A DNA stretch of 64,000 nt. Source: Rhodamnia argentea (lineage: Eukaryota > Streptophyta > Magnoliopsida > Myrtales > Myrtaceae). The stretch is from the NCBI RefSeq assembly GCF_020921035.1, contig NC_063151.1, positions 7,936,001 through 8,000,000 on the forward strand, in the 5' to 3' direction. Under the pieces are notes generated by a model. That model ran no database searches. It saw only the letters and a list, made by a program, of their open reading frames with translations, and was not told the origin of the DNA. The position numbers and the translations under genes were made by a program. Of the stretch, positions 12,219-23,612 are shown piece by piece. Within the stretch, counting starts at the first letter, position 1; every line of letters starts with the position of its first letter.

Positions 12219-13527
12219 TCAGAGCATGGTCTCGTATGCTCCGAGATATCTATCGCCCACTGCCGCCGACGTGTACGGCAAATAGAGTAGATCTGCCAAT
12301 GCCTCCTGCACCCACTCATCCTCCTCGTCTCGCTTCATCTGTCGACAATAAACAGCAAATCAAAAGAAGAAAAAAAAAATTGTGAATTCATCCAGCTTCT
12401 CCTGCTTGTACTGTATGCTATTATATCATGGATTAACGGTGAAGCACATTAAGCGAACTGCTTGTGACAGTTGATCGGTGTTTTCTACCCTTGATTAGCG
12501 AGTGAAGTTACACTAGTCAATTACCTGAACATCATCGCCGAAGAACAAGTCTTTTTCGAGCTGGGGATATTCGTTCTTCTTCGCTGCTGCCATTCCTTCC
12601 GCACAAGAATTACTGTTCCTCGCAAACCTCCCGCGTATTCTAACCCTTCTGTCTGCTAGAGATTTGCGGCACGCATACTGCATGTATATATGCACTCATA
12701 ATGTTAGCGTACTAAAATCAATCTGATGATATATTGGTACCGGCAACCTTATGCCGAGCAGGAAAAAAATGCATGTGAAATGAAACTGGTCAGAAGAGCA
12801 TGCATGCGGTGGGAGTAGGGCTCGTACAGAGAGTCACCTTAATTGTTTTGTTGAAATTCCTCTCGTTTCTCTTCTTCAGATATCTGAGAATCCTACGTTT
12901 CCTTTCTTCCACCGAGTATCTCCCAACTTTGAGGTTGCACTCTTCAGGTAATGGCTCTTCTTGAACCTTTATATTCTGTGAGAAAAATGGCGTTTGTTCA
13001 ACTAAGTACTAGCAGAGGCGCAACAAATATGCCCATGCAAGGTCTAGATTGGCATAGAAATGAATAACTTTGTTAAAGCAAAGGCATACCCATTTGCAAT
13101 GGTCTCCAGCGGCACGGTGAGTTGGCTCAAAATCACCAGACATGAATGGGCAGGCTCCATTTCCCAATAATTCGCAGACATAGGACTGATCGTCTCGCGA
13201 CAATAAGTTGCCAAAGCTTTGTGGTTTGTCGACAACCCCGTAGGATGATGATCCGTAGTTGATCACAGCTTCGGGAAATGCAGGCGTGATCCTTTCTTCA
13301 TGGAAGTCGGTCGCGTATGTCTGGAATGTCGGAACAGATGAGATGACTTTCTGATGTTGCTGTGACGACAACATCCCATGGCGAGGCAATAATTCTTCAG
13401 CACTCCACAATGGCGGACCTCCCACATTTCTTCCGGCTTCAACGGCTTGAGCCAGAGACTCGTGAGCGTAGAGATCATCGCCGGCAAAGGTTGAGAAATG
13501 AGAATAAGATTGAGGAATAAAAGCCAT
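12219..13527 (-). CDS. CCT-domain (CMF-type) transcriptional regulator
   Basis: Four exons on the minus strand, 13527-13090, 12975-12838, 12677-12525 and 12338-12219, join in phase at GT-AG introns to give 282 residues. The CCT domain (about residues 165-213) is split across exons 2 and 3. It starts RYSVEERKRRILRYLKKR and ends YACRKSLADRRVRIRGRFARN-like, the signature shared by CONSTANS-like, PRR and CMF nuclear proteins. No B-box or response-regulator domain precedes it, so it is a CCT-only (CMF) protein. The N-terminal 146 residues are low in recognisable motifs. The C-terminus after the CCT domain is acidic, with EKDLFFGDD and MKRDEEDEWVQEALADLLYL. The start was set at ATG 13527. A TATA box lies about 110 bases upstream. 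CCT proteins bind DNA through NF-Y partners; the target here is unknown. Confidence 0.9.
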
Positions 13528-13633
13528 TAAGAATTGCAAGTTGAAGTGATGAGAGGAAGGCTTTAATGGGTTACTTTACTATACTAATGGGTTGCCTTTG
13601 TGTTGTGTTGGGTAAGAAGCATCTAAAGTGGAT

Positions 13634-13642
13634 TTATTTATA
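13634..13642 (-). promoter_or_regulatory. TATA box of CCT-domain gene
   Basis: TATAAATAA reads on the minus strand about 107-115 bases upstream of the CCT gene ATG, a normal plant spacing for a promoter with a short leader. Confidence 0.6.
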
Positions 13643-13789
13643 GTGTTGCGGCGTCGAGGACTCTGGCGACGAAAAGCAAGTGGCTTTGAACAGACAGTGT
13701 TGGTTGTAGTATCAGAATATCTTTGACTGTTTTACTAAGCTAAGGAAAACCACCCCCGAAAAGCTAAAAAAGCTGGATGGAGTGTGAAA

Positions 13790-14050
13790 GGTTTGATGGA
13801 ACCACAGCCGATTATTCTAAAAGCAAAAGCTTGGAACTCTAACACCCGCCTATTTTATTGGAGAGACAAATAAGGACCTAGAAAGATTTGAACTCATGAC
13901 CTCCTGCTTTGATACCATGAAAAATTTGATGGGACCACAGTCAACTATTTTAAAAGCTTAAGTTGTTAGATGAAAGCGTGATTTAATATTTAATTACTCT
14001 AATAGAGTCCATGTGGGAAATGTTTTTCTAACAATACTGTCAAGAATCGT
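13790..14050 (-). repeat. LTR / primer-binding-site-like fragment 1
   Basis: Read on the minus strand this contains CATGGTATCAAAGCAGG, close to the tRNA-Met-complementary primer-binding site (TGGTATCAGAGC) that follows the LTR of plant Copia elements. Flanking words (GGGACCACAGTCAACTATTT, AGATGAAAGCGTGATTTAAT) recur at 28730-28960. An internal duplication of GATGG-ACCACAG occurs at about 13796 and 13929. No gag or pol is attached. Confidence 0.55.
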
Positions 14051-14171
14051 ACAATCCTAATCGTAGTATTAGGATGCACGTGTGAGTTATGTTAAAAAAA
14101 TTCTACATTGAAAAATTGATGTGATATTGAGCAATTAATATATTCTAGTTGGCCTCATAATTCATTGGCTT

Positions 14172-14640
14172 AAGCTTTTAAGTAAAAATGAATTCAACCG
14201 GATATGTTGATGGGCTCGTACTTAGGCTCCCTCTTGATTGGTGGCCCACTCCCAATATGTATCAATGTTTGGTGAATATCTCAAGGAAGAAATCTGATGA
14301 CTAACACCCGCTCAATGGGCGGCCTTGATGGAGATTCAAGTTGAGATAGGCTTTACCTTTTGAGTAAATGTGGGTCCAACATGATATGTTGACGGGTTTA
14401 GACTTAGGCTTCCTCTAGCGATCTCCACACATTATTGTCGCGTGTTTTGCATGACTCAAGGAAGAAATCCGATGACTAACGCAAGCTCAATGGGCAGCCT
14501 TTATGGACATTCAAGTTGAGATTGGTTTAACCTTTTGAGTGAAAGTGGGTCCAACTGGATATGGTGATAGGCACGGACTTAGGCTTCCTCTTAGCGATCT
14601 CCACACATTATCATTGTGTGTTTTGCATGCGATATCTGTC
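14172..14640. repeat. Tandem repeat, about 176-bp period, nearly three units
   Basis: Units start near 14180, 14361 and 14536. Each carries AGT-AAA-TG(T)GGTCCAAC, then GATATG(T/G)TGA, then ACTTAGGCT(T/C)CCTCT. The second and third also share AGCGATCTCCACACATTAT, GTGTTTTGCATG and AGCTCAATGGGC(A)GCC. Spacings of about 181 and 175 bp are satellite-like. No coding potential is seen. Confidence 0.8.
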
Positions 14641-14649
14641 GGACTAGCA

Positions 14650-16900
14650 ACTTCCTTTTAAGAAAGACTCGGGCTACATGCACTTGATTCACGCAACTAC
14701 TTTCCGGATTTGGAGCCCTTAGCAATATCACATGGTAAATCTCCTCCATTTTAAGAGGATAATGATTATCAAACCTACATTTTCATGGATTAGGGAGTTG
14801 GAAACAGTTCAAGTTTGAGATTCTCTCTCTCAAATGGACGGCTATGCACATGGCGGTTCGCCGATGCTTTTGGTCGCTCGGTTATAACTCCAAATATAGT
14901 ATATATTATTTTGTTCCCCGATAACGAGTTTGAGACTTGATAATGAGTGAAATTAAAACAACAAGGAAAATAAGTTGAGCACGAGCAAGGTGGGGTAAGA
15001 GAGAAAGTGGGCAGCGCTCTCGGCCGTGTCAATGACAAGTGAGAAAGGCGTGCGGATAGGCAACGTCACCATCCCGGAGGTAGCCCATGAGTGTCGGTGG
15101 TGGCCATCTCTCTCTCTTTCCTTCTCTCTCTCTCTCTCTCTCTCAAAGCGATTGAGTAACCCCATTCATTGGAATTGCGATTGTGATTGTGGTGCGGCGG
15201 TTGCCAGATGACAGCCTCGAGGCATCCACGGCTCCCCGACAATAATGACCACGCGATGGTGGCAGCTATCCCCACTGTGATGCTCGTTCTGTCTTGTCTC
15301 TCTTGTGGATGTTCGAAACTTTGCTAGCATAACAATCTTGGGTGACTATGAGAATAATAATATATTGTTAGTCATAAATTCTTAAAAGAGTGAACTTCAC
15401 AATAATTTTTAATTAATTATATATGGCCTAAAACAGTTTGTTAACATAACAGTTACCCAAACATTGCTATATAATCAATTATCTTTTAGTTATTTAAAGA
15501 TATGTAATGTCAAACTTTTATCCAGGAACTTGCCAAACAATTATTTCAAGTGCTCGACAAAATAATAGAACACGAACTCCGCGTTCGCACGAAAACCCTA
15601 TAGGTTAACTCTGTTAAAGCTATGGAATTAGTTTTGTATGCGTGCATGCATGTCAAGGCGTGATATTACCGTGGGTAATATGGGTGTGTGAATCATTTGA
15701 TGTAAAATGAAAAGAAAAAGGTGAAAGAGCCTCGGACTAAGAATGACTCGTTCATATAGATTTCATATGGAACGATGGCCAATTGTAAGTTGGAAGCAGC
15801 GGCATATGTTCCCTTGTTGTCTCTTTTGCCTCGGCAGTGAAACATGAGGAACTCTTCAGGTGTCTAGTCCGGAATAAAGATGTTGGCGAAGCCCACGGGG
15901 ATGCTTATCTCCGAGAGATCTATCATATTCTGATTTTACGATCATTTCAGTTAGTATGGAATAGATATCAACCCTACATACTTGCTCAATCGCGGGATAT
16001 GGAGGAAGTTCTTTGTCAGCAACTTAGAATTCGTTTGAAACCTACTGACACAAAAAAAGAAAAAGAAAAATTGACCAACTTTTTGTTAGTATTGACAAAG
16101 TGACAAACTCAGGACAGTTTGGTCAGAATCGTGGATCGACGAGAGACTTCCTCGAGACTTAGGAAGTTGATTGACTAAATCATCTATTGTGGGCAATTGA
16201 CAGAAAAACGTAACTACCGGATGATTATTTTTTGTTGTCGCTATTTAATTTACGATTTGTATAACCTCTTATAGATAAGTGTTGCTAGATAATAAGAAAT
16301 TGTGTAACTTCTTGTAACTACTGATAGTATGAGGAAGCTATTTTTTTTTTAAATTAAATTCACTAACCGTTTGTAGATGTTCATAACTACCCAAAGTGTG
16401 TTCATCGTAGAGTACCCTCAATCAATCACAGAACTCAACATAATTATGCAAAATTATATTAATCTTTATATTCCTATAGTTTTCATGGTTGAACACCATA
16501 ATTTGTAGTCTCCGAACCTTTAAATTTTCTTATCATTTACTTTCCTATTCAAAGTCGAGTACCATTTACAACTTTTGTCTACGCATATCGCTGATTCATC
16601 CATATCCTCGAAGGTTACTGCACCACATTTTTTGGGAAACAAAACCAAGAAGTGTAAACAATAAGCATGAGCTCATGCATGCCAAAGCGAAAAGCTGTTT
16701 GAAAACTGGGGAAGCTTTATATGTACATGGAGGGTCGCATGTGATCAGCCTGGAAAAAGCCAACAAAGGTGTGGGCCGGGACGGACCTCCAAAAAATTTA
16801 ACCTACGCTTAGACTAGGAATCTAACACATGGCCTTGTTCATTTGTGCCAACTTGTACATTATGATTCGGGAAAAAATAAATAGCCAAATAATCCCCTCA
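14650..16900. other. Intergenic spacer with CT microsatellite
   Basis: No supported gene. A CT-rich tract (about 15103-15146) is the main landmark. An 88-codon open frame at 15837-16103 (plus) matches no family I know. The rest is AT-rich spacer. Confidence 0.45.
15103..15146. repeat. CT microsatellite
   Basis: Interrupted (CT)n/(TC)n run: an early TCTCTCTCT block, a TTCCTT interruption, then about ten CT units. Confidence 0.85.
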
Positions 16901-16904
16901 TTGG

Positions 16905-17770
16905 TTTGTTTTTCACGAGAGCTGAACGTTCTTCCACTTCATAAATTGCCTTCTTTCGCCCGCTAGCCGTCTGAAGAAAAGAAAACAACGACGGAAGATA
17001 AAAATTCTAAGAGAAAAAAATCGACAAAAGGTTAAAAAGTCAAGAGAAAAGAATCGGGCAGAAGGTAAGATGCTAAGAGAAATGAATCGACGGATATGAG
17101 ATGAACCTTCAGGAGCCATTTGTTTTTACCCAATTTTGGGCATACTTTGTGCGGACATAGCTTTTTCTTTTACTGTTCTATTAACTCGATTTTTGTACGA
17201 ATGAAAAGCCCATGACCCAATGATTCAAAGAATGTTATCCGACTTTTAAAATAAACTATCGAGTATTTTATAATTTTTTCCGAAATTGTTCTTCTTCAAG
17301 AATTTTTAGCCCTGTATTTGCTAGATAAGTCTTTCAATTCAGTTTTAGCCCTGTATTTGCTCCTCACTCTTTTGTTTTTCATGAGCTAAATATTCTTTCA
17401 ATTCATAAATAGCCTTTTTTTTTTCTCTCTTTGGTCATCTAAAGGAAAGAAAACAAGTTCCATTCTAAGATATAGTGAAAGGAATCGGCCGAAGGTAAAC
17501 ATGCAAAGAGAAAAAATCGACGAAGGTAAGAAAGTCAAGAGAAAAGAATCCGGCGGGAGGCAAAAATGCTAAGATAAAGAAATCGGCGGGTATGCTTTTT
17601 CGAGGAACCATCCGTTTTAGAGAACATATTTTCACTTGGTTTTACCCAAATTTGAGAATACTTTGAGTGTTCCATTAATTCGATTTTGCATCAATGAAAT
17701 CTCCTAATCCGACTGTTCAAAGAATGCGTTTCGACTTTCAAAACAAAGTGTCGGAATTGTAAGTTTTCAA
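16905..17770. repeat. Diverged tandem duplication, about 465-bp period
   Basis: The block at 16910-17270 is repeated at 17375-17765. Both copies have GTTTTTCA(C/T)GAG, then TTCATAAAT(T/A)GCCTT, then AAGTCAAGAGAAAAGAATC. These are followed by ATGCTAAGA, AATCG(A/G)CGG, TTTTACCCAA, a TATTAACTCGATTTT-like word and GA(C/T)TTT(C/T)AAAA. The shared order of eight or more blocks indicates duplication of one unit followed by many substitutions and indels. Function is unknown and no open frame is conserved. Confidence 0.7.
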
Positions 17771-17842
17771 GAATTGGACGAAGGACATAATCTTTTCTTA
17801 GTTTGGAATTCAATTGTGATGACCGACTCTAAGTAATTTAAA

Positions 17843-18579
17843 GGGAAAATTATCAAAAAATTCCTAAAACCTATTGCAATTGTACCAATTTAGTCTTAAA
17901 TCTTTTTTTTTTGTGCCAATTCAGTCCATTTGGCATTGCCGACATATCAAATTTTTAATAATATTTAATATATTTATTTCTTTATTTCATTTTTTTCTCA
18001 TTTTCCTCCTTCCCCCTATGGCCAGCGAGCATTGCCAAAGCCCGCCAGTGCTCGCCGACCACTAGGCCAAGGTTGGGAAACAATAGTCGGCTACCAATGA
18101 GGGCTTCACGGCCCTCGCCCGGGCATCGACGGCCTCGCCCACGGCGATCAAGGCCATGCCCACCTTCGCTACGGCCCTATTGAGGCCGCCTCACCCACAA
18201 CCATGCCTAGCGATGGTCTTGGGAGCTACAACCGCAGGCGAAGTGGTCTTGCGAGCTACGCTAGTAGGCCAGCCGGCAACCTAATAGGGCTTCGCAGCCT
18301 TGCCCGGTAGCCGGTGAGCTCCGGGCTCCGGCCATGGCTTGCCGACTACAAAGGGAAGGGGGAAAACTTGAGAAAGAAAAAAAAATAAAGAAATAAAAAA
18401 TGCTCGATGTTATTAAAATATTGTTAAGATTTTGCCACGTCAAGACCGACCTACCAAATGGACTGAATTGGCACAAATGTGCAGAAGGTTTAGGATTGAA
18501 TTGCCGCAAAAAAAAAAAAAAACTTATAATTGAATGGGCACAATTGCAATAGGTTGAGGACTTTTTTGGTAATTTTTCG
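17843..18579. mobile_element. Inverted-repeat element, family 1, copy C
   Basis: The longest of the three related elements. The left arm reads AAACCTATTGCAATTG then TGCCAATTCAGTCCATTTGG. The right arm carries the complements (CCAAATGGACTGAATTGGCA; CAATTGCAATAGGTTGAGG). The core (about 18020-18345) is strikingly GC-rich, with repeated CCTCGCCC/GGCCATGCC/GGCCTCGCC words, unlike the AT-rich arms. This copy shows that members share arms but differ in core. Confidence 0.75.
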
Positions 18580-18934
18580 TAATTTAAATGATGATAAACC
18601 TCTAAACCTGACAAGGTCAAGATCAAGTTACATACAACATGCAGCTCTATTTGGTTCACCAAAAAAATATGTTGTTTAGAAGATTTTGTCTAATTTGTAG
18701 GAAGTATTTTGTACTAGCAGAAAGTAACTCAATGCCTCGACCAAGAGTTTCCATTGGTTGGATATGAGATTACAGTTCCAGGACCATGGTCGGCCAACAA
18801 AGGACGTACTGGCGACGGAGGTATTTCAGGAGTCAGCACCTCAGCCAGCCACTCTTCTCATTCAGGTAGTCTGCTCTTGCCAATTTCCGCCGCTCAACTT
18901 TTGTAGTTTTTACTTTTTAGCTCGCAGTTAGCTT

Positions 18935-19005
18935 GTTTAAGCAGAAGAAGTCCAACACCATCGTGCCCGTCCGACTCGGGTGGGAGTGGCAAGACTGTTC
19001 TCTTT
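18935..19005 (+). pseudogene. SRP receptor beta-like P-loop fragment
   Basis: AAGAAGTCCAACACCATCGT encodes KKSNTIV. After a one-base frame shift, the sequence encodes SGGSGKTVLFDQ, followed by GTGAGC, a plausible donor. KSNTI(V)..G.SGKTVLF.Q is the start of the GTPase domain of the signal recognition particle receptor beta subunit. The frame break, and the absence of recognisable later GTPase motifs downstream, make this a short dead fragment. A later piece near 19085 may be the next exon but is too weak to claim. Confidence 0.45.
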
Positions 19006-19139
19006 GATCAAGTGAGCATCTTTCTCTATGCCCTTGCTATGAAAGTGTTCATATGCCTTTTGGTTTGAATAATCAGGTTTTTTTAGATCTGGGTGTTCTG
19101 TGGGGTCAAATGTCCTTCCAGTTCTTGAGGAGACTGGCA

Positions 19140-20750
19140 TTTTGAATTGTGCCCTGATGGTTTATAATGAAAATTTGGATTCTACATGATGTGGTCAGTT
19201 GAGAAATTGAGTTGACATGGCTTGGAGATGTGTCTTTTTAGAACTAATGTTTTTCTCTGCAAAATTCTGCTTTTATGTTTTAGTTTCTCGTTAAGAGATG
19301 AAATTCTGTGAGAAGTTAATTCTCTTGGTAGTTGATTTTGAATTGGGAAATATTTTCCTAACAATCTCAATCGTAAATTCACATCATCACCGCGTGTTTT
19401 GCATAAAACACTTATTGAATTTGTGAATCCTTTCTTCTCAAATTTAACACATGCAGTTTCAATTGTTTGACCATCTACCTCGTCCAAGTATATGTTCTTA
19501 TCATACCTGTGATAAATATTCCAGTTTCACTGCTTTATTATTACAATTCCATATTAAGTTCCTCCTCACAACTCCATTTATTGACAATGTTGCCATTTGC
19601 AGTTTGCTTTAATGGATGCCGTTTTCTATTATGCTCCTATTTCGGTTAAGTATTTGTTTTTGATAACTTGACGCAGCCACTTGAATCGTATATAGTGGTC
19701 TGACACATTATATCTTATTGCAATAATAATTTCAGGTCCTAATTGCCATAGATAAAAAGACTGATAAATATCTTCAACGAGTGAATCGACTGGCGTAGAT
19801 AGAAGGAGGACAAGATCTGATGTGTGAGAACACTGTTGAGCGCTTTTGCCACCTTGGTATTCTGAGAATCATTAAAAGTTGATAGGCTAATGAGACCTTA
19901 TTGCCCGATGCAGTCAAAGAAGTCAGAGAGGAGGCTGCGAAAACCAGCTACTGTGCCGTGAGCGTATGCCAAGGTGATGAAGAAGAAGAAGAAGCGAGGG
20001 CTTTGTCCTAGAAATGGAACATGTTCCCATTGATATCTCTAACCACGAAACCTTAACATACTTGAACGCGGGGAATATAACTTGTGCTGCGCTAAAGGAA
20101 AGCTTCGCCTTACTTTCTAAATGTATGTCGGAGGAAGATGTTGGCTGTGTCGAGTTTTCTCTTTATTCCCTCTCCTTTCGCGTAGCTTTCCATGTGAGAG
20201 TTTGAATGATACCCTCGAGTTCGAGAGAGACTACTTGGAAAAGGGAAAGGCATCAAATAATCTCGGACTATCTTTCCTATCTTTGAGAAAGATTCCGCGC
20301 TCATCCCTTCATATGCCACTGCAGGGACAGCGATCACGCCAGGAGCCGATTCACGCAATCTTGTCCTCGTCGCTCTGCGCAAGTGGTGTGTAGAGGGTCC
20401 AACAAGCTCATGTTCTCGCATGTTGCCATTTGAATGTGAATCTGCCATTAAGTTTTTAAGCTGAAAAGACCGCACTTTCCCACTTTATTCAGATATAAAC
20501 AGATATTTTCGCTTCTCTCTCGATCATGGATGCACAAGATGGCTTCTAGAGGCGAGCAAGTTGAGATTTGTAGTCAGAGATTTGCTGGTTCTTTAATCTA
20601 CAGGTACAATTCCCTCATCTCGTTCGGGTTGGCAATGCCCCCGCATCAAATCTCTTGGTGTCACTTTTTTCTTACCAACCCTGAACAATACATGTGAGCC
20701 CTAAGAAGTTAATGACTAGCACTGAGACCATTCCATGAACTCAAATTGCT
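19140..20750. other. Intergenic spacer
   Basis: No supported gene. Short plus-strand open stretches at 19905-20200 (for example VKEVREEAAKTSYCAVSV, and a 63-codon frame from 20014) look faintly protein-like but match nothing I know and are interrupted. They may be a decayed gene fragment. Confidence 0.4.
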
Positions 20751-20753
20751 ATT

Positions 20754-21258
20754 GGGTTCCATTTGTTTTACAAAAATAACTTTCAGGAAAATATTTTCCC
20801 GGCGTTTGTTTTATGGAAAATAAACGAGTCGTGAAAAAAAAAAAAAAGACACATTCAAAAGTGGGGAAAATTATTTTAAATTTTGAAAAAAGGAAAACAT
20901 TTTCTCTCATCTTTCCTCCCCCACTCTTTCACATTACTTTTCTTTTCAATTATTTTAAAAAATATTTTCGAATCTTTTAATATTCTAATATTTTTTTGTT
21001 TTTTCCTTTTGTAGACCGGCCGAAGAAGAAGAGAAAAAAATAAAATTAAATTAAAAATAAATAAGAATAAAAAGACTATTAAAAAGATTGCACGGAGGAA
21101 AATTAAATCCGATTTTCCTTACCGAACGACAAAAAATATTTTCCAGTTCAATTTCGGGTTTCAGCCTAGCGCTATAAAATATTGTCATGTTCCTGAAAAT
21201 TGCATTCTTGAAAAACATTTTCTAGAAACAACCCATTTTCCACGAAACGAACGGAGCC
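20754..21258. mobile_element. Inverted-repeat element with GGCTCCGTT-type ends
   Basis: The left end GGGTTCCATTTGTTTTACAA and the reverse complement of the right end (GGCTCCGTTCGTTTCGTGG) match imperfectly. The match extends inward through TTTCAGGAAAATATTTTCC versus AGAAAATGTTTTTC/TTTTCAGGAACATG. The interior is AT-rich and non-coding. A partial relative of the TTTTCAGGGAAAATG motif occurs in a cyclophilin intron near 31495-31600. Confidence 0.6.
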
Positions 21259-21719
21259 TTGGAGTTATTCGTTTGTTCCGTCGAAAAGAAGCTTCATGAA
21301 AATATTTTCTAGAGTTTTTCCTATTTGGAATGTTGAATACGATAAGTCAGCTGAAAAGCATTTACAATAAAAAGAAAAACACCCGCACTTGAAAGGAGGA
21401 AATTCTCCTTTCTAGTAACAAAAAAAAAAAATCGTTTTCATTAGCTGAGTTTCATGTTGTGTAATGTCGCGGGATACCAAAGAACTTCGACCAAGCTCAG
21501 TGCTTCAATAAAGTTCTCTCTCTATAGCTTCCAGAATTTTTGTTTTCCAATGATTTTTATTGATAAATCTACAACTCATGTTCCGATTTGTTATAAATTA
21601 CTCCTTTCATCATGTGATTTTCCCCCTGAAAACCTTTTTTTTTTTAAGGCGTTGAAGTGGAGCGCACAGAAGGTATATGTTAAAATGTCAACTATAAATT
21701 GCACATTTATAAAAAAATC

Positions 21720-21760
21720 CCCCACCCCCCCCCCCCCTCTCTCTCCCTCTCTCCCTCCAT
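21720..21760. repeat. Poly-C tract and CT microsatellite
   Basis: A homopolymer run of about 13 C is followed directly by (CT)n. Confidence 0.85.
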
Positions 21761-21839
21761 CCATCTTCCCTCTCCCCTCTTCTCTTTTCCTCCTTATACC
21801 CTTGTCTATCTCTCTATCTTTTTTTTTTTTAAGAATTTT

Positions 21840-22395
21840 CACAACTTCTTTACTGCTTTCGCGGATGTCGTTCGAGCGCTCCACAAATCTCCGAAGCTCA
21901 TCTCTCTCTGTGTACAATGGTGAGTTTATCTGAAAGCATTTAGATCAATTGTTACTATTTTGTAGCTTTTCTCTCCCGATTTAGATTTAGACCTAAATTT
22001 AAGAGTTTTTTTTATCCCGATGTACATATAGATATGAGGTTTACAAGGCGTTATTTATGTTTTTTCAACATATTTGTGTTGTTATCTCTTTACGATGATA
22101 ATGCTTGAGACACCAAACTTGGGCCCACACCACCTTTTGACAAAATAGTTACTATAGATGAAGATTTCGGCGTGTGCTCATCACTGATGATGATAGATGT
22201 TTTGGTGGTCAGCAACCAATTGTGCTATGATTTTATGATAAATCCATTCTTGTGGAAAGGAGGGGGATGCCACAGGCTATATCAAGTTGATCTATTTTTC
22301 GGATTTATACTTGATTGTAACACTTTGTGATTGGTTTAGTCTTGATGTAATGTACCTTTCTTTTATGTGAAATGAAGGTTTCTTTCTAACAAAAA
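21840..22395 (+). repeat. Dispersed repeat, copy 2 (partner 7640-8240)
   Basis: Shares an ordered set of words with 7640-8240 (see that entry), including the GATGAAGATTTCGGCGTGTG block. It ends in an AATGAAGGTTTCTTTCTAAC then A-rich stretch, while copy 1 ends ATAAAATGGAACGTTATTTT then an A-rich stretch, so the two may share a 3' end. Confidence 0.5.
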
Positions 22396-22911
22396 AAAAT
22401 GTCAATTATACTTACCACTTCCCTTCTTTCCAACACTGATTTCGAACCACAAGAAAAGAATGAAATCGAATACTCTCATATGTGTTCTAGACTTTGGCTT
22501 TTTTTTTTTTTTCCATTTTTCTTATTAAAAGTACTTCATTTGAAATTCATCTATCTTTTCTCATTCACTTGATGTTCTCTTACAAAGTATTCTCTAATGA
22601 AAGGTATAGCCCCATGAGGAGAAGCCTCTATCATGATGAATCTTGCAATGTATTGCTGATTAATATATAAGACAACTTGAGTAGTAAAGTCTTGTGCTAT
22701 GAGCGCATAAGCGGGTAAAGAGTACATGTGTTGAGCCATCAAGGAAGTAATAACACCCAAAGAACAATGTGATTTATCTTCATTTTTTGTGCACTCTTAT
22801 ATGTGTTTTAATTGTTTTATATTAACAACAATGTAATTATCCACAAGAAGAAAAGAGAAAAGAGAAACGCAAGTCCCTAAGAATTTTTTGTCATGTGATC
22901 AGTTATATTTG

Positions 22912-23300
22912 GGGATAATGACACAAATAGTCTCTAAATTTTGGTTTAATGTGCAATGTGACCCATAAAATTTAAATATATTTATTGTTGTCCTTGAACT
23001 TTAATCCAATGCGCAATACCGTCTCTCTACGAAATTTTAATTTGTTCAATGTATTCCCCTAGACTTTTGAGTACATATTCAATTTAGTCTTCGAACTGCA
23101 TGAAAATGTTCAATTTTGTCATTTTATTAATTCAATTTCAAGAACAACATTGAATATTTTCATACATTTTAGAGACCAAATTAAGCGTGATCCAAAAGTA
23201 AATTAAAAGTTGAGAGGTCATATTATACAAGTTTATGGGCCGTTTGAAGATCTCATTATATATTGAGCCAAAATTCATGGGCCGTTTGTATTATTTACCC
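22912..23300. mobile_element. Inverted-repeat (MITE-like) element upstream of cyclophilin gene
   Basis: The left end GGGATAATGACACAAATAG and the reverse complement of the right end (GGGTAAATAATACAAACGG) match over about 33 bases, both running into AAATTTTGG/GAATTTTGG. It is about 390 bp, AT-rich and non-coding, and lies about 310 bp upstream of the cyclophilin start codon, so it may contribute to that promoter. Confidence 0.65.
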
Positions 23301-23612
23301 TCGTATCTATCGTGTCATCCATATCGGAACTTTTTTTTCCTGACTCTTTTGTTTTGTTGGTTGGAATGAGGCCCAGATTTGCACAAACCAGCCCTTCAGT
23401 TACGCTCGTGGATTCGTTGTGGTTCTCATTGGAAGATGTGGCCCGATCTGGTCTGATCACAGGCTTCCGAACGCGGGTTGTGATTTTGGTTCAGCCCAGG
23501 GCCCTTCCCTCCACTCCTCTCTGCTCTTCCCCTTCTTCAGTTTTTACAACATACCGTCGTCGTCGATCCTTCCTCGGAGCCGGCGGAGGTTTTTGGGGGA
23601 GACCGAGCGAAC

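Noticed and set aside
15837..16103. 88-codon plus-strand open frame
   Set aside because: No motif, no splice continuation and no neighbouring support; plausible chance frame.
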